Positions 13,051 to 24,296 of a stretch of 64,000 nt of DNA are shown here, one piece after another. Under the pieces are notes generated by a model that was not told the DNA's origin, made no database searches, and saw nothing but the letters and a program-made list of their open reading frames with translations. Position 1 is the first letter of the stretch; every line of letters begins with the position of its first letter. The DNA lies in assembly GCF_032062135.1 (NCBI RefSeq), contig NC_092861.1, positions 143,194,679 to 143,258,678 of the forward strand, read 5' to 3'. The stretch comes from Pyxicephalus adspersus (taxonomy: Eukaryota; Chordata; Amphibia; Anura; Pyxicephalidae). The translations under genes and the position numbers were made by a program.

Positions 13051-14826
13051 ATTATCTTTGATCATTGATATAAATCATATTTAGGACCCATGTACAAAAC
13101 CATATAGCTCTTACTTACATGACTCTTTTGGACTCCCTTAGCTTGACCAAGAGCAGCTGGTGCAGTAGGAGCCTATACACTTTGTCATCTATCTTTTAAA
13201 TTCCTGACGCATTTTGCATCACTTCCTCAAGCCAAGTCATTGTGCAGCAGTTCTCCAGTTGTCACATGCAGTAGAATTTCTGTATTTCTCTCCAGTTCAG
13301 TTGGACTTCACAGATTCTCCACTACAAGAATATAATTAGAAGTTCCAATCTTCCTTTCTGTCCACATCCTAATTGACTACTTTTGTTGACTTGGATAAAA
13401 CATGGCCCTGGATAAAACATACAACAAAGGCTAACAGGAGCTAGCCCCTAATAACAATGGGATTTTGAAGTGGACTGTAGGATAAAATACATATATTTTA
13501 TTAAAAATTTACATTAAAAAATCCATAAACTGTTATTGTAATTCGGACAACGCAATTGCACTTCAATGTGTTTGCCAAAATAGCAGCAATTATAGGGGTG
13601 ATACAAGTACCCAACGCGTTTCCCCAGGTGCATCCTGCTTCTTTGGGGAAAAGAAAGGAAGTATCGATCACTTTAAATTACTATATACAGTGGGATAAAA
13701 GAAAATTCCAAGCAGGCAGGTGAACTGCAGCTATGCAATCGGGGACCCCTAAAAGAAAGGGTTATAAAACTCCAAACCCTGCGAACTGAAACAAATGATG
13801 CGACTCTCAACAGCAATTTTATCACATCGGTATACTTTTAGGCCACATCAATAAACCTGCAAGATGTTACAAACATAAGCTACCATTGTAAGGAGATTGT
13901 CAAGCACCGTGCCCTGACCTTATCACTAAATGATAATAGTATGAGATTTTTTTTTTTTTGAAAAGACAAGGTAGAAAAAACAAATGGCAAATATCATATA
14001 AACTATTTTTATTTTTTTCATGAACACAGTTAATATAGGAGTTGTAATAAATAGTTTTATTAAAAGTGAAGACTGCTCAGAATTAAAATAAACTTCTCCC
14101 TACCTACCTAAGCTTAATTAAAGTTACACCTCTAAACCTCTAGATATGGCTATAAGGCCATCGGCACAGTTCCATTTTTTTGGACTTGCTATTAATGCCA
14201 GTACAAAATTTGTTGCCTTGTAAATTTGTTTTTGACCTTGAGAGACAAAAGTGTGACAGCTATCCTTTGTTTTTTTTCTGTTCTTGTAGGTGATAATGGC
14301 GTCACACAAGACACTTGACAGATGAACCCATCCATTCCCACGCAATGTCCTTCCCAGGCGAAGTTTATTGAAGCCCATTGCATCACTGAGCAGAACATTA
14401 GGGCTTGCACATCACAACATACCGCTGCTTCTTACCAGAACTGGCGAGCCTTCATTCTTGCTCTTAGGAAGGTACACAAAATTGGTTGCGTATCTCTATA
14501 CTACAGTGCTTCAGAGAAGTGTAGTTTCTTATGATGATAATTTCTTTCAAATCGATGCCTCATCTTATTTTGTTTTGCATAACTCAGGAGTCAGGCTGCA
14601 ATATTTGTAAAAGGATAAGTTCACCATAAGGAAAAGCGTAACATGGAGGGTTGGTCTACTTACTGGTTTGTGAGACTTTTCCAGGATGTTCAGGTTTTTT
14701 GGATAAAACCCCTGCCGGTTCTAACTTTGTCCCTTTTAATGCCAAACAAAGCAAAGATCCAACAGAAAAAAAAATCTTTATAATTGCAGTTGACTTGGAA
14801 CTGATTTATGACTTAACCCACTAATG

Positions 14827-15125
14827 CAGTGTTTTTCTACCTTTTTACATGGGAGAAACCCTGAAAATAACATTTAGGTCTTCAGGGAACCCCTTCTATA
14901 AATATTACATCCCCAGCTCACAGTACATTGGCTTAGTGATCACTGGGAAGAATGCCTCTTACATTGGTGGCCATTGGGACAGCTACCATGTTTATAGATA
15001 GCCAAAAAGATCATTGGTGTCAATGGAAACTGACTTGAGAGTCTCAAACTGCTCATTGCTCATGGAACCCCTTGCAACCCATGGAGGAACCCTAGGGTTC
15101 CATAGAACTCAATTGAGAAACACTG
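14827..15125 (+). mobile_element. hAT miniature element, family H1, perfect 8-bp target duplication
   Basis: Starts CAGTGTTTTTCTACC and ends GAGAAACACTG, inverted ends of about 15 bp. It is flanked by identical 8-mers CACTAATG at 14819-14826 and 15126-15133. Ends beginning CAG and an 8-bp duplication are the hAT signature. It is 299 bp with no transposase. Relatives lie at 23981, 25572, 26680, 44609 and 59204. Confidence 0.9.
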
Positions 15126-16179
15126 CACTAATGTCTATCAGTGGAATATTGATGCATTTTTTGTTAAACATGAAAACGTTATCTTGTGAACAACATTTTA
15201 TAAATAAGTCTGATATCACACATTTATAGACTTTATGTTTTGGAACTTATTTACTGAGAGACCCCCAGCATTCAGAAACATGTACATTTGAGAGCATGGT
15301 ATGGTTTTCCATTTGAGGATCCAGAAGAACAAAGCTTTTCTAAAATGAATAGAGCTTTTAACGACCATTCCAATCAAAAGTGCACATGATGTGCAAACGT
15401 TTTGGAATAAGATGTCCAACAAGTACATATGGGTGTGCTGGACATTTTATTCTAAAACCATGGATATCAATTTGTTTCCATTTTGGAGCTATACCAGCCT
15501 CCACTTGTTTGGGATTTTGGAGTGTGTCTGTGAACCTATTTAACCAAAAGTATTTTTGTAAAGTCAAGTAAAAACTTTGGATGAGAGGATCTGGTTCACT
15601 ATTACCATTTTAATTTATCCCAATTATTTTCAAATAGGGCCTAACATATCTGCTGACTGTTGAGGTTGCTTGTTTTAAAGGTGTGCTAAAATGAACAGCT
15701 GCCAAAACATCTGAATAGTACAACCACTGAGCAAGGCAATTTGTTTTTACTTTTAATTAACACTTCGGTGTGATCTAATGAGTCTCACATACCAAAAATA
15801 TCTTAAAATGTATAACCAGGCAGGGAATGTGTAGATTAACTAAAATGAACAAAATGCTCTTCTCTTAACTGTACAAAGTTTGCTAACAATAAAACTTTGA
15901 TCACCAATACAATATATTAGGGTTTCATCCCAATTTTAGAAAGGAGGGCAAAGCCACAAATAATTGCCTTATGACCTTTGGCCAACTGCGCATTCAGAGT
16001 TTCTAGTTTATGGTGCAGCCTTTGGTATTACAATTTATTCAGTCTGGATACAGCTTATACATTACAAAAGTTAGTAAATCGCACAACCAATGTCAGCATA
16101 ATTGTTATTAGGTTAATTTCTTACACAATAGTTAAAAGTTTCTTCTTTATTAAAAACAACAACTAAAGACCACAAAAGC

Positions 16180-16470
16180 TCACCTACCCTTCAGGAATGC
16201 AAAATCAACGAGATCCCTAGCTGGCATTATTAGCTGCACCCACTCTTCTTCTACTTTCTGCATCTTCACTAATATTGTCTGCTCTAATCAAATTCCTGAG
16301 CATGCAGGATTGTACACAAGTTGTGCCCCTGCAGCTCAGTGTACATTTCAAATTTTTTTGCACGCAGGCAGGCAAAGGCAGGTAAAGAAATTGTGATTGC
16401 AATAACAAAAAAAATCCTTTACTGTTGGCCAATTGTTGATCTTAAATTGTTAAGTGCAAAGTTTGCCTTT
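16180..16470. repeat. Dispersed repeat family with CAGCTCAGTGTACATTTC motif
   Basis: Shares GCAGCTCAGTGTACATTTC and GCAGGCAGG...GGTAAAG motifs with 2970-3000, 4020-4060 and the interrupted copy around 49330/49860. An open frame of 198 codons starting at 16321 overlaps it and is judged fortuitous. Confidence 0.5.
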
Positions 16471-17966
16471 AACTTAAAATCCTATTTCCTGCAACACCCA
16501 TTCCCTGTTCTTATACCAACACATTTCCCCACATTTCCAACACAAAATGTGCTCCATCTTGGTCATCTTAGGTTGTTTAAAGGAAATCTTCAGGCTTTAA
16601 GCATGCACAGGATCATGCACAAATTTGTTACAAGGACTGTACAGCACCCGGAAGATTGCACAGAGAAGATTTCTAGAACTGGGAGCAAGGCAAGATTTAC
16701 AAGTCAACTTGCACAGGGGGGCTGGATTTCAATAAACAAGTTTCTGTTTATTGGTTTATCTGAACTATCTTTTTCCTGGCTAATACTACTTCCCTATCTA
16801 ATTTCCCAATCTATAGCAAAGTGCAAACCACAAATATCAGACACAAAGAGCACAAAAACAGTTTTTTTAAGCTTATGGTGGTGCAGAGTTTCTGGCCTTA
16901 CAAGCCTTTGTTTTTGACTTTCTAGACTAATGTGTGACAGTTTTATTTTGCTTTTATCGGTTCAAAGGATAGATTTGAAATTGCTACAGTCAAAAAAACT
17001 GGTATCTTATTCCATTGTTGGTAATCCAGCAATTGTCATTGTCACATTTTGGTGCCAATAAATTTTCGGTATATCTGTAAGCACCCTTGGTCCTCATTTC
17101 AGGTTTCATTGGCACTATAGCAAATGTGTTACCTGAGCTGTATGTGCTGATTTTTTTTAATGAAGTTTTCTTTTCTAATGTAATACTTTCATCCTGGGCT
17201 GCAATTTTTTGCAATTCACCAGAATCCCTTGTATTGTGCAAACATGCTATAAGTACAATTTGTTGCATACCAAGTAGAGTACTTCTTTGAAGCCATGAGA
17301 CATCAGGATACTTGTCTTGTCCTTGTATTAGGCAATCAGTCCAACACTAAGGGTTCCCTGGCATTTAAAAAGAACCCTATTATGCTGAAAGTGTAAAGTT
17401 TATTTGCCCATGAAGAGCAAAGGAAAACTAATTATGCATTCTCCCCAGCAGTAAATGCTCACCTTTCCCATTGCTCCCCTGCTTGGCTGTAGAAAGCAAA
17501 GTGAATTAGCCAGATCTTTTTAAATAAGTAAGCCTATGGCCCACTTTCTCTTTCTGATATGACCGTGCTAGGTGTCTCAAGAAGGCCCAGAACTGTCACA
17601 TAGGGTCCAGAAAGTTCCAGAGGTTAGTTGGAAGCTTCCACAAGCATACTTTCCCTAACTCTGGTGGCCAAAAAGAAATGGAATGAAATGTAAAAAAACA
17701 ATGAAAAGGTCACTTTAACTATCAGCCTAAAAAATCTCTACTTGTGTTATCAGTATTGAAAATGTACCAATATAGATAGCACCAGCAATGCAAAAAGAAG
17801 CGATGGTAACTCAGAGTACCTAGTCCTATATTAGAAATGAGCTTACATGCTTAGATCAGCTGGTGTATAATGCATTTATTTTTGTATTACTGATAATATT
17901 ATCCACTATTCTTTTTCTGTTGCATATGTCATATAATTCTAATGACCTTTATGTGTTTGTTTGCAG

Positions 17967-18127
17967 GATTTGGGAACATCTCACCCCGAACAAAGGGTGG
18001 GAAGATTTTCTGCATTATCTATGCCCTACTGGGAATCCCTCTATTTGGGTTCTTATTGGCGGGAGTTGGAGATCAATTAGGAACCATATTTGGCAAGGGA
18101 ATAGCCCGAGTAGAAGACATATTTGTT
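17967..18127 (+). CDS. kcnk2: kcnk2 (TREK-1) coding exon A: end of first selectivity filter and TM2
   Basis: Internal exon of a mechano-, heat-, lipid- and pH-gated two-pore-domain K+ channel that carries background K+ current at the plasma membrane. It opens in phase 1: bases GA finish a Gly codon, then FGNISPRT, which completes the first TxGFG filter (Phe145, Gly146 in mammalian TREK-1 numbering). TM2 follows, with [19 protein letters not shown], then [16 protein letters not shown] and the linker ARVEDIFV. The acceptor is TTTGCAG at 17960-17966 and the donor GTAAGT at 18128. The exon is 161 nt (53 whole codons), so skipping it would shift the frame. The match to TREK-1 is near-identical; TREK-2 (KCNK10) has clearly different residues after the filter (FGNIAP in memory of the family). 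The upstream partner exon is not in the window. The identification is very secure. Confidence 0.97.
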
Positions 18128-20636
18128 GTAAGTATATATATTATTTAAATGGTAATCCATATAATGAACTCTCCTATGTTATTACATTTTATTAGGGTTA
18201 AGGGAAACTGAAAAATTGAGGTGTCTTCCATCCGGTCCCGCATTGCCCCAACATCCATCTCTGACCTGGCTTGCCGGGCGCCACCATCTTCGTCTCTTTA
18301 TCCGGGATCTTCTTCCTAAGTCACCCGACCCAGACACGAGATCGGGTGATGTAGGTTGGAAAAAAACTTGCTGATCTCATTGCGCATATGTGGAGCACCC
18401 AAGAGCCTCCCGGGATGTGTGACATAGATATCTCTGGAGGCTTTGTGCTCCCATTTATCCTCGATTGCCTAGGCGGTGCTGCACCCTTTTTTTATTAAAA
18501 AAACACACAAACAGAATTTTTACTTCACATAAAAAGTAAAGTGAAATTTCTGAGTTTAGGTACGCTTTAAGTGGCATGCAGAAAAGGCCAACTGTGCATC
18601 AAAACTGCTTATGCCCTCCTCATCGGACTCTGAGCCAGAGGGTGGGGGGGGGGTCACTTATCATTTTCTCTGAAAGATTTAAGCTGATATTATGTGTTAT
18701 AAGTTTTTTTTTATATAAATAAGCTTTTCTTATAAAACAAAACTGCTATTTTTTTTTATTATATGCTACAAAGGCTACTTGAATGAATAGCAGCTCTTCT
18801 ACAGATATTTGGTGCCAAGGCAGCTATAATCCTGTCTTTTATATAGAAGGTGCAAATAAAAGCTGTGTGACGACTAATTCATTCGAAAAAGATTAAAACA
18901 ACTCTTTCTTCTGCCAATGTTTGCAGAATCCTTTGCCAAATCAGAACTGTTCAGCTTATAAACAACACTGAAAATGGAGCAAACAAACACTTTGCCCAAA
19001 TGCGGCCCTTGAATCCTGTGTTTTCCCCTCCACCTTTCACACTGTATAGAGAACATGGAGCCAGGACGCCAATCACAGGCCACATACCAAAAACATTTCT
19101 GCCATTACTGTCATTTCCTCTGCATGCAACAGCAGAGGGAATAATGGCTACAGATGGAGCTTCTGACTCTGAATGAGCTCTTAGGTCTATGTGGATTTTG
19201 AGGTTTGAAGCAACTAATGAAGCATGGTATAAAGGTATCTTGTATTTGAAAAATGCAATAGTTGACTTTAAATACAAAAATTGCCATTGCTAACTTCTAG
19301 AGATAAGAAAACTCATTTTGGCTAAATATTTTGCTTGATTTGCACTTATGCCGCTTTTCTTTCTTCTACTTAATAATGCCTATGAATATGAACATTGGGC
19401 TGCTTACTTTTAGGTGCATGTTTCTTTTTTGTAAATAAGTTTGTGACTCATTCATAGTTCACCAACAGATTTTCTCCTTTTCTCCTTCAGATTTACGCCT
19501 TTCTATGCTGCATCAGCCTGTTTAAAGTTGATTTTTTTCATTGTCATTGTATGAGAACAAAAATATGATATGGCTAAAACAAACTGCTGCCTTCCTAATT
19601 GTGTAAAATCTCCACCTCTGACCAACATTTTAACTTTTAAAAGAAGATCTCTGTTATTTCATGCAGAGTAGACTATCAAGTTCACTTTAATGGCAGCCAA
19701 GACAATAGGACATACCCATTCTCATACTGCTTCCTTGCTGGGGGCAAGAACAACCTCCTGGTATGGGGCATGTGATTCCCCCCTTTCATCCACCATATAG
19801 CGTTAATTCTTGGTGATTAAACATTGGGAAATCCTATGCTGTCACATGGGGACATAGAATGAGGCTTCTGCTTCCCTGTACCATAGGTAGAGCAGCTGTA
19901 GCTGTTGGGTATGCCATTAAAGTTTGCTTTAAACGTTCATTATGATCCACTTGATAAATTGTCCTGTTGTGTGAACAAACGCTTGTCAGGTCAAAATGTA
20001 TCTTTAACAACAACACTATTTTTTTGGCTGATACATTATAAAATATGTGATGTGAAGGTGAAGTTTTATTCTATTCAATGGATGTGCCAAATTATTAGTT
20101 TATGCGCCCATGAAAAATTGTCCTGATGCTGTAAAATGTTTCTCTTCCCAGACATCTCTTTCCAAAGTTCCCAGTCCACTTTAGGATAAATGTAATTTTT
20201 TCCCCTTTATTTATACAAGAAGATCTATGCATGTGCTGGAAGTGTTGAATTCTCTATACACATCTACTTAACCATCCAAAGTTTTCTGAAACATCATAGC
20301 ACCTTACCTGAAAATCCATCAGTCCCGAAACAAGCAGCAAGCTGGCACTTTGGAAAGCTATACAAATATTAAAATGTCTTGAAGGGTGGGTGTCAAGGAT
20401 GAGTAACTAATCAGAAGGAATTTGCTTGCAAATTTCTCAAGGTAATGCTCATATACAATGCTGAACATCAATGATTGAAATAACTGAAAACCAACTAATC
20501 AAAATAATGGGTCAGGGTATCTGAGACTGAGGAGGAAGGACTGGACAATGCTGGACTATCTGTAAATAGAAATAAACTATATATTTACCAAAACACTATT
20601 TATCTAATCTTTTATTCATGTGATATTCTCTTACAG
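18128..20636 (+). other. kcnk2: kcnk2 intron between exons A and B
   Basis: 2,509-base phase-0 intron, donor GTAAGT and acceptor ending TTACAG at 20631-20636 behind a T-rich tract. A TTAA-flanked miniature element fills 18198-18570. The remainder (18571-20630) shows no gene, RNA or classifiable repeat beyond short poly-T and poly-G runs. Confidence 0.85.
18198..18570 (-). mobile_element. TTAA-flanked miniature DNA transposon, copy 3
   Basis: TTAA at 18198-18201 and 18567-18570. On the - strand it begins TTAAAGCGTACCTAAACTCA and contains CACCGCCTAGGCAATCGAGG, CACATCCCGGGAGG and CACCCGATCTCGTG, matching copy 2 block by block in the opposite orientation. It lies 70 bases downstream of kcnk2 exon A. 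Confidence 0.7.
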
Positions 20637-20823
20637 AAATGGAATGTAAGTCAGACAAAAATTCGTATCATCTCAACTGTCATCTTTATTTTATTTGGAT
20701 GTATACTGTTCGTCGCCATTCCAGCTGTCATTTTTCAACATATCGAGAACTGGCATACCCTCGATGCTTTCTATTTTGTGGTCATCACGTTAACAACAAT
20801 TGGATTTGGAGACTATGTTGCAG
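20637..20823 (+). CDS. kcnk2: kcnk2 (TREK-1) coding exon B: TM3 and second pore domain
   Basis: Begins on a codon boundary with [15 protein letters not shown]3 follows ([20 protein letters not shown]), then [14 protein letters not shown], the second pore helix VVITLT, and the second selectivity filter TIGFGD. The Thr before IGFGD corresponds to Thr251 of mammalian TREK-1. The exon ends YVA plus one base of a split Gly (phase 1) before donor GTAAGT at 20824. Length is 187 nt, not a multiple of three, so skipping it would truncate the protein after one pore domain; one-pore TREK-1 splice forms are reported in mammals, but nothing in this sequence shows such splicing here. All K+-filter residues are intact. 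Confidence in identity and both borders is high. Confidence 0.97.
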
Positions 20824-20964
20824 GTAAGTTCCCATGATATTTGTAAAGAAATGCATTAAACTTCCTTCTTCTGTACCAACATAGCTGAGTAACAGCCAAA
20901 CCCCTCATTATAAGTGTCCTCATGCAAGGGGAAGGGATTTATCTGACCAATTCAATCTCAATCA

Positions 20965-21680
20965 ACGACATTGGGAACAAAGCATTGGTTGGTCCTCATC
21001 TGGAGTATGCCGTCCAGTTTTGGGCACCAGTTCACAAAAAGGACATTTTGGAATTGGAGAGAGTGCAGAAAAGGGCAACTAAACTAAAAAAAGGAATGGT
21101 GGAGCTCAGCTATGAGGAGAGATTAGCTGAACTGAATCTATTATCCCTTGTGAAAAGACGTATAAGGGAGGATATGATCACCCTGTATAGATATATAAAT
21201 GGTCCATATAGAGAACTCTCTTCCTAATTATTCACTTGGAGATCATTACAAAGAACAAGAGGGCACTCTTTGTGTCTGGAGGAAAAGAAGTTTAAGCTCC
21301 GGATAAGGAAGGGATTCTTCACTGTAAGGTCTGTGAAAATGGGGAATCGGCTCCCTCAGGAAGAATTTTCAGCAACTACTATAGATTGCTTTAAGAAAAA
21401 GCTGGATGATTTCTAGAAGCACAGAATATAACTGGGGATTAAGGATTTAAAGTAAAGATAACAGAGACTGCTGATCCAGGGAACATCCGATTGCCTCATG
21501 GAATCAGGAAGGAATTTTTTCCCCTGTTGGAGCAAATTGTACCAAAGTTTTTTTTTCCTTCCTCTGGATCAACTATGTCTTATAGGGGTTTATATCTGAG
21601 ATATGTTTATTTCCCTAGTGATTGAACTTGATGGACTTATGTCTTTTTTCAACCTAACTGACTATGTAACTATGTAACTC
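20965..21680 (+). pseudogene. LINE 3' fragment (CR1/L2-like), reverse transcriptase C-terminal part
   Basis: The frame ending at 21227 reads [55 protein letters not shown] and DMITLYRYI. This is the conserved C-terminal block after the reverse transcriptase of CR1/L2/jockey-type non-LTR elements. After the stop the frame decays. The 3' end has the tail GAACTTGATGGACTTATGTC and a short CTATGTAA repeat. It is a 5'-truncated, dead insertion in the kcnk2 intron. Confidence 0.85.
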
Positions 21681-21788
21681 ATTTAGTGAATTACAGAGTG
21701 CAGTAGAACTTATTCTATTTCTTATTAGATTGTATAGTCATTAAAGCATTCTGTACAGCAACAGTAATATGAAAGAAGGGGTCGGTAT

Positions 21789-21962
21789 GGGGTGTATTTA
21801 TAAACTTTTTGCCGGTCAGTTTGTTTATTTGTGTCATTTTGATTGTGGTTAAATACCAATTAGGTTCTATTTTAAAGCTCATGCCACCCTGTTATCAAAA
21901 AGCATAGCAGTCGGCAGAATCTTGGCCGAATAGTCAAGAAAAGAATTTATAAATAGACCCCT
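21789..21962. mobile_element. Miniature inverted-repeat element
   Basis: The left end GGGGTGTATTTATAAAC is inverted at the right end as TTTATAAATAGACCCCT, with CCGGTCAG / CTTGGCCGAAT inside. A longer relative with the same kind of ends appears at about 38305-38590. There is no coding capacity. Confidence 0.6.
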
Positions 21963-21969
21963 AGAAGAT

Positions 21970-22230
21970 GCTAATGCCAAGGGGTAATTTTCCTAAGCAA
22001 TATAAGCTGTTCACATATCAAGGTGGATTTTCCCTTTGTAAAGGATTTATCACTTAGCTTAGCAAATGACACAAAGCTCTGGTGACTTCAACTATCCAAT
22101 CATGTGCAATCAAAAATCCTGTTTTTAAAGTTTTCCCTGCATGTGATTGGATATTCTTTTTAAAGTGAACTATTACACCATCCGCTAAGCTAAGTGAACT
22201 ACCCCCTGCAAAATAAGAGGCCTTTATTCC
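21970..22230. repeat. Dispersed repeat, relative at 52135-52330
   Basis: Shares TATCACTTAGCTTAG, AAGCTCTGGTGA / GAGCTCTGCTGA, ATCCAATC.ATGTGCAA and TGTTTTTAAAG with 52135-52330 in the same order. CACTTAGCTTAG at 22030-22060 is inverted as CTAAGCTAAGTG at 22185-22200, so the unit folds back on itself. Confidence 0.65.
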
Positions 22231-22399
22231 TTTAGTAATTCAACCCCAAAATCGTTATGACTACAGATCTATTTCTGTGACTTTGTTTGGGCTTTGATCG
22301 TGAAAAGAACAGTTATGTGGGTATATAACGTGTATGATATGTGTCCATGGGTGTTCTATTTAAATGCTGCTATTATTGTTTAAACATATTTTAATTTGT

Positions 22400-22545
22400 A
22401 TTAATATATAGTATTTACATAGCACCAACATATACGCAGCGCTGTACATTAAATAGGGTTTCAAATGATAGACAGATACAGACAGTGACATAGGAAGAGG
22501 AGAAGACCCTGTCCTGAAGAGCTTACAATCTAGGAGTATTGCATT
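22400..22545 (-). repeat. SINE/LINE-type tail, reversed copy
   Basis: The reverse complement reads AGATTGTAAGCTCTTCAGG, CACTGTCTGTATCTGTCTA, then GCGCTGCGTATATGTTGG and a GTGCTATGTAAATA end, the same module as 10195-10355. Confidence 0.7.
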
Positions 22546-23711
22546 GTGTGTAAATGGTAAACAGCAATGAACAAGAAACGTCAGAATTTGACCTGGCAGC
22601 TCAAATGCAGCTCACTGGGATGTGCTTTGTTCAAAAAAACAGTATAATGTATATCCATTAAAAACTGTTCGCTGGAGTCAATGGGATTTTGATGAGCTGC
22701 ATTTGAGGAGCGTTCCAAACACAGAAAAACAAAGCTCCTGGAGATTTACCCTTAACATCACTGCAGTCCCAGCAACAATGTTTGACAATGTTCTTGAACT
22801 TCCTCTATCACAGAAGATAAATGCTTAAAAAAAGATAAAGCTATATAAAAGATAAAGCTATTACATTTAATGTTTATTTATCCAGATACAAACAATAAAA
22901 TTTTAGCAAGCTAGAATATAAATATACTGAGGACGATGGAGCAATGTAGCAGAGAGATGTTATTTCTGAAAGGAGCAGCTTCCAGGAAGCAGAAACACAA
23001 ATGTGAGCCTTCGTGGAACAATAATCAGTCATTGTTCTTGCCAAGGTTGACCTTTTTTAGTTTTACAACAACTCTGCTGTCTGATGAGAATTTCATGAGG
23101 TGAGATAAAGGTAAAGTGACTCACTTTAACAGAAACAACAACAAAATGTATAAAGACAAGCACCTGGAGATCCGATAGATATCTGCACCAGATAACAAGC
23201 CTTTGTTCTGCCAGAATATAGGATTGGCCTGGTTGGGCAAATGACCAATATTTGCTTGTAGTGTTGAAGTTTGCCAAACCCTCCATAAATAACTATTGGC
23301 ATATCACTATGATGAGTTGCCTAGGGTTGATAGGAATGTGCTGAAAGCATGAGGATGGAAAAGCTTTGTTACCCCCGGGGTTGTAGGAAAATTGTTCAAT
23401 CAAAATGACTCACAAGTGGGAGAATCCAAAGCTTCCACAGTTAAATGTAGGCAGCTCTAGGTGGCTTGGTACTAGCTTGAAAACGGTGTGCCATGAGCGG
23501 GGATTTCAATATAGATTTAGTAAAGATAGTCTGTTTGTCATATTATATTCCTGGAATATGGCTTCAAAATCTGCGAAACTTTTCTTTTATACCCGCCTAA
23601 GCTACTCTACTTTCAATTCAAGGCAATTCTTAATTGCGTGGGACGATTGTATTTATTATACAAAGGATATTTTTATATATTTACCTTTAATAGTAATGTC
23701 TTCTTTTCTAG

Positions 23712-23851
23712 GGGGCTCAGATATTGAATATCTCGACTTCTACAAACCAGTGGTGTGGTTTTGGATCTTAGTGGGTCTTGCCTATTTCGCTGCCGTTCTT
23801 AGTATGATCGGGGACTGGCTGAGGGTGCTGTCCAAAAAAACCAAGGAAGAG
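23712..23851 (+). CDS. kcnk2: kcnk2 (TREK-1) coding exon C: TM4 and proximal C-tail
   Basis: Two bases complete the split Gly, then [19 protein letters not shown]4 ([19 protein letters not shown]) and the start of the cytoplasmic tail [10 protein letters not shown]. The last codon, GAG at 23849-23851, is Glu306 in mammalian numbering, the residue whose protonation mediates activation by internal acid. TCC at 23831-23833 is Ser300, a kinase site in mammals. The basic run after TM4 is the phospholipid-binding region known from the family. The exon is 140 nt, phase 1 in and phase 0 out, with donor GTAAGA at 23852. The only visible change from mammals in the tail start is Leu for Ile before Ser300. 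Identity is secure. Confidence 0.97.
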
Positions 23852-23980
23852 GTAAGATGACACTGAGTAAAGTAATGGTGTAAGAATGCATTTTATAGCA
23901 ATCCTAGATGGTTATTGGATAGTCCTGGATAACAAAACATTGCTCCAGAGGTGGATATTAAACTATAGTAGTGTCTGGAG

Positions 23981-24296
23981 CAAACATTTTAAACCATGGT
24001 TCTGTGGAAGCTTAGGGTTCCTCAAGATTTTGTTTGGGGTTCCATAAAATGCTACTAATGACTCTTCAAGTTCATGGTGACCACAAATTCTGGAGCCATT
24101 GCTACTTTCTAGAGCCAGTTGCATAACAGCAACAATATTATTAGCTAACTGTAAGACGATAGTTTGACTAATGCATTGATGGGGGCCATTCTTCCCAGGC
24201 CATTTTTTCCCAATGATATCAGTGAATTGTCTTTATTGCAAGGGTTCCCCAAGACCTGAAATTTTCTTCTGGGGTAGAAAAGTTTGGGAAGGACTG
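23981..24296 (-). mobile_element. hAT miniature element, family H1, diverged, perfect 8-bp duplication
   Basis: GTCTGGAG at 23973-23980 and again at 24297-24304 flank a reversed, diverged copy of the 14827 element (GGTTCC, CCATTCTTCCCA, AAGGGTTCCCCAAGACC recognisable). It lies 129 bases downstream of exon C. Confidence 0.75.

Larger units (their letters stand above)
1..17966 (+). other. kcnk2: kcnk2 intron (5' part outside the window)
   Basis: Non-coding stretch up to the first recognisable kcnk2 exon. I searched for the preceding exons (N-terminus, TM1, cap domain, first pore helix ending in the TTIG part of the filter) and found no match in any frame, so they lie further upstream and this intron is at least 17,966 bases. 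The 3' end is a normal acceptor (pyrimidine-rich, TTTGCAG at 17960-17966). The identifiable contents are repeats, listed separately. Stretches such as 667-2290, 4410-7747, 8223-10194, 10640-12400 and 13130-14826 show no gene and only unclassified AT-rich sequence. Confidence 0.8.
20824..23711 (+). other. kcnk2: kcnk2 intron between exons B and C
   Basis: 2,888-base phase-1 intron, donor GTAAGT and acceptor TTTTCTAG at 23704-23711. It holds a LINE 3' fragment (20965-21680), two miniature inverted-repeat elements (21789-22230) and a reversed SINE/LINE tail (22400-22545). 22546-23700 has no gene or identifiable repeat. Confidence 0.85.

Noticed and set aside
16321..16917. 198-codon open frame on the + strand, the longest in the window
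   Set aside because: It lies inside the kcnk2 intron, its start overlaps a dispersed repeat, the translation has no recognisable domain, and there is no splice or promoter context. Treated as chance.
1..17966. Upstream kcnk2 exons (TM1 and first pore helix)
   Set aside because: I looked for the conserved words before the first filter (such as the HWDLGSS region and the TM1 segment) and found no counterpart; they must be outside the window.
20922..21227. A host protein-coding exon
   Set aside because: The peptide is the C-terminal block of a non-LTR retrotransposon polymerase and is followed by the LINE tail found at other sites in the window.
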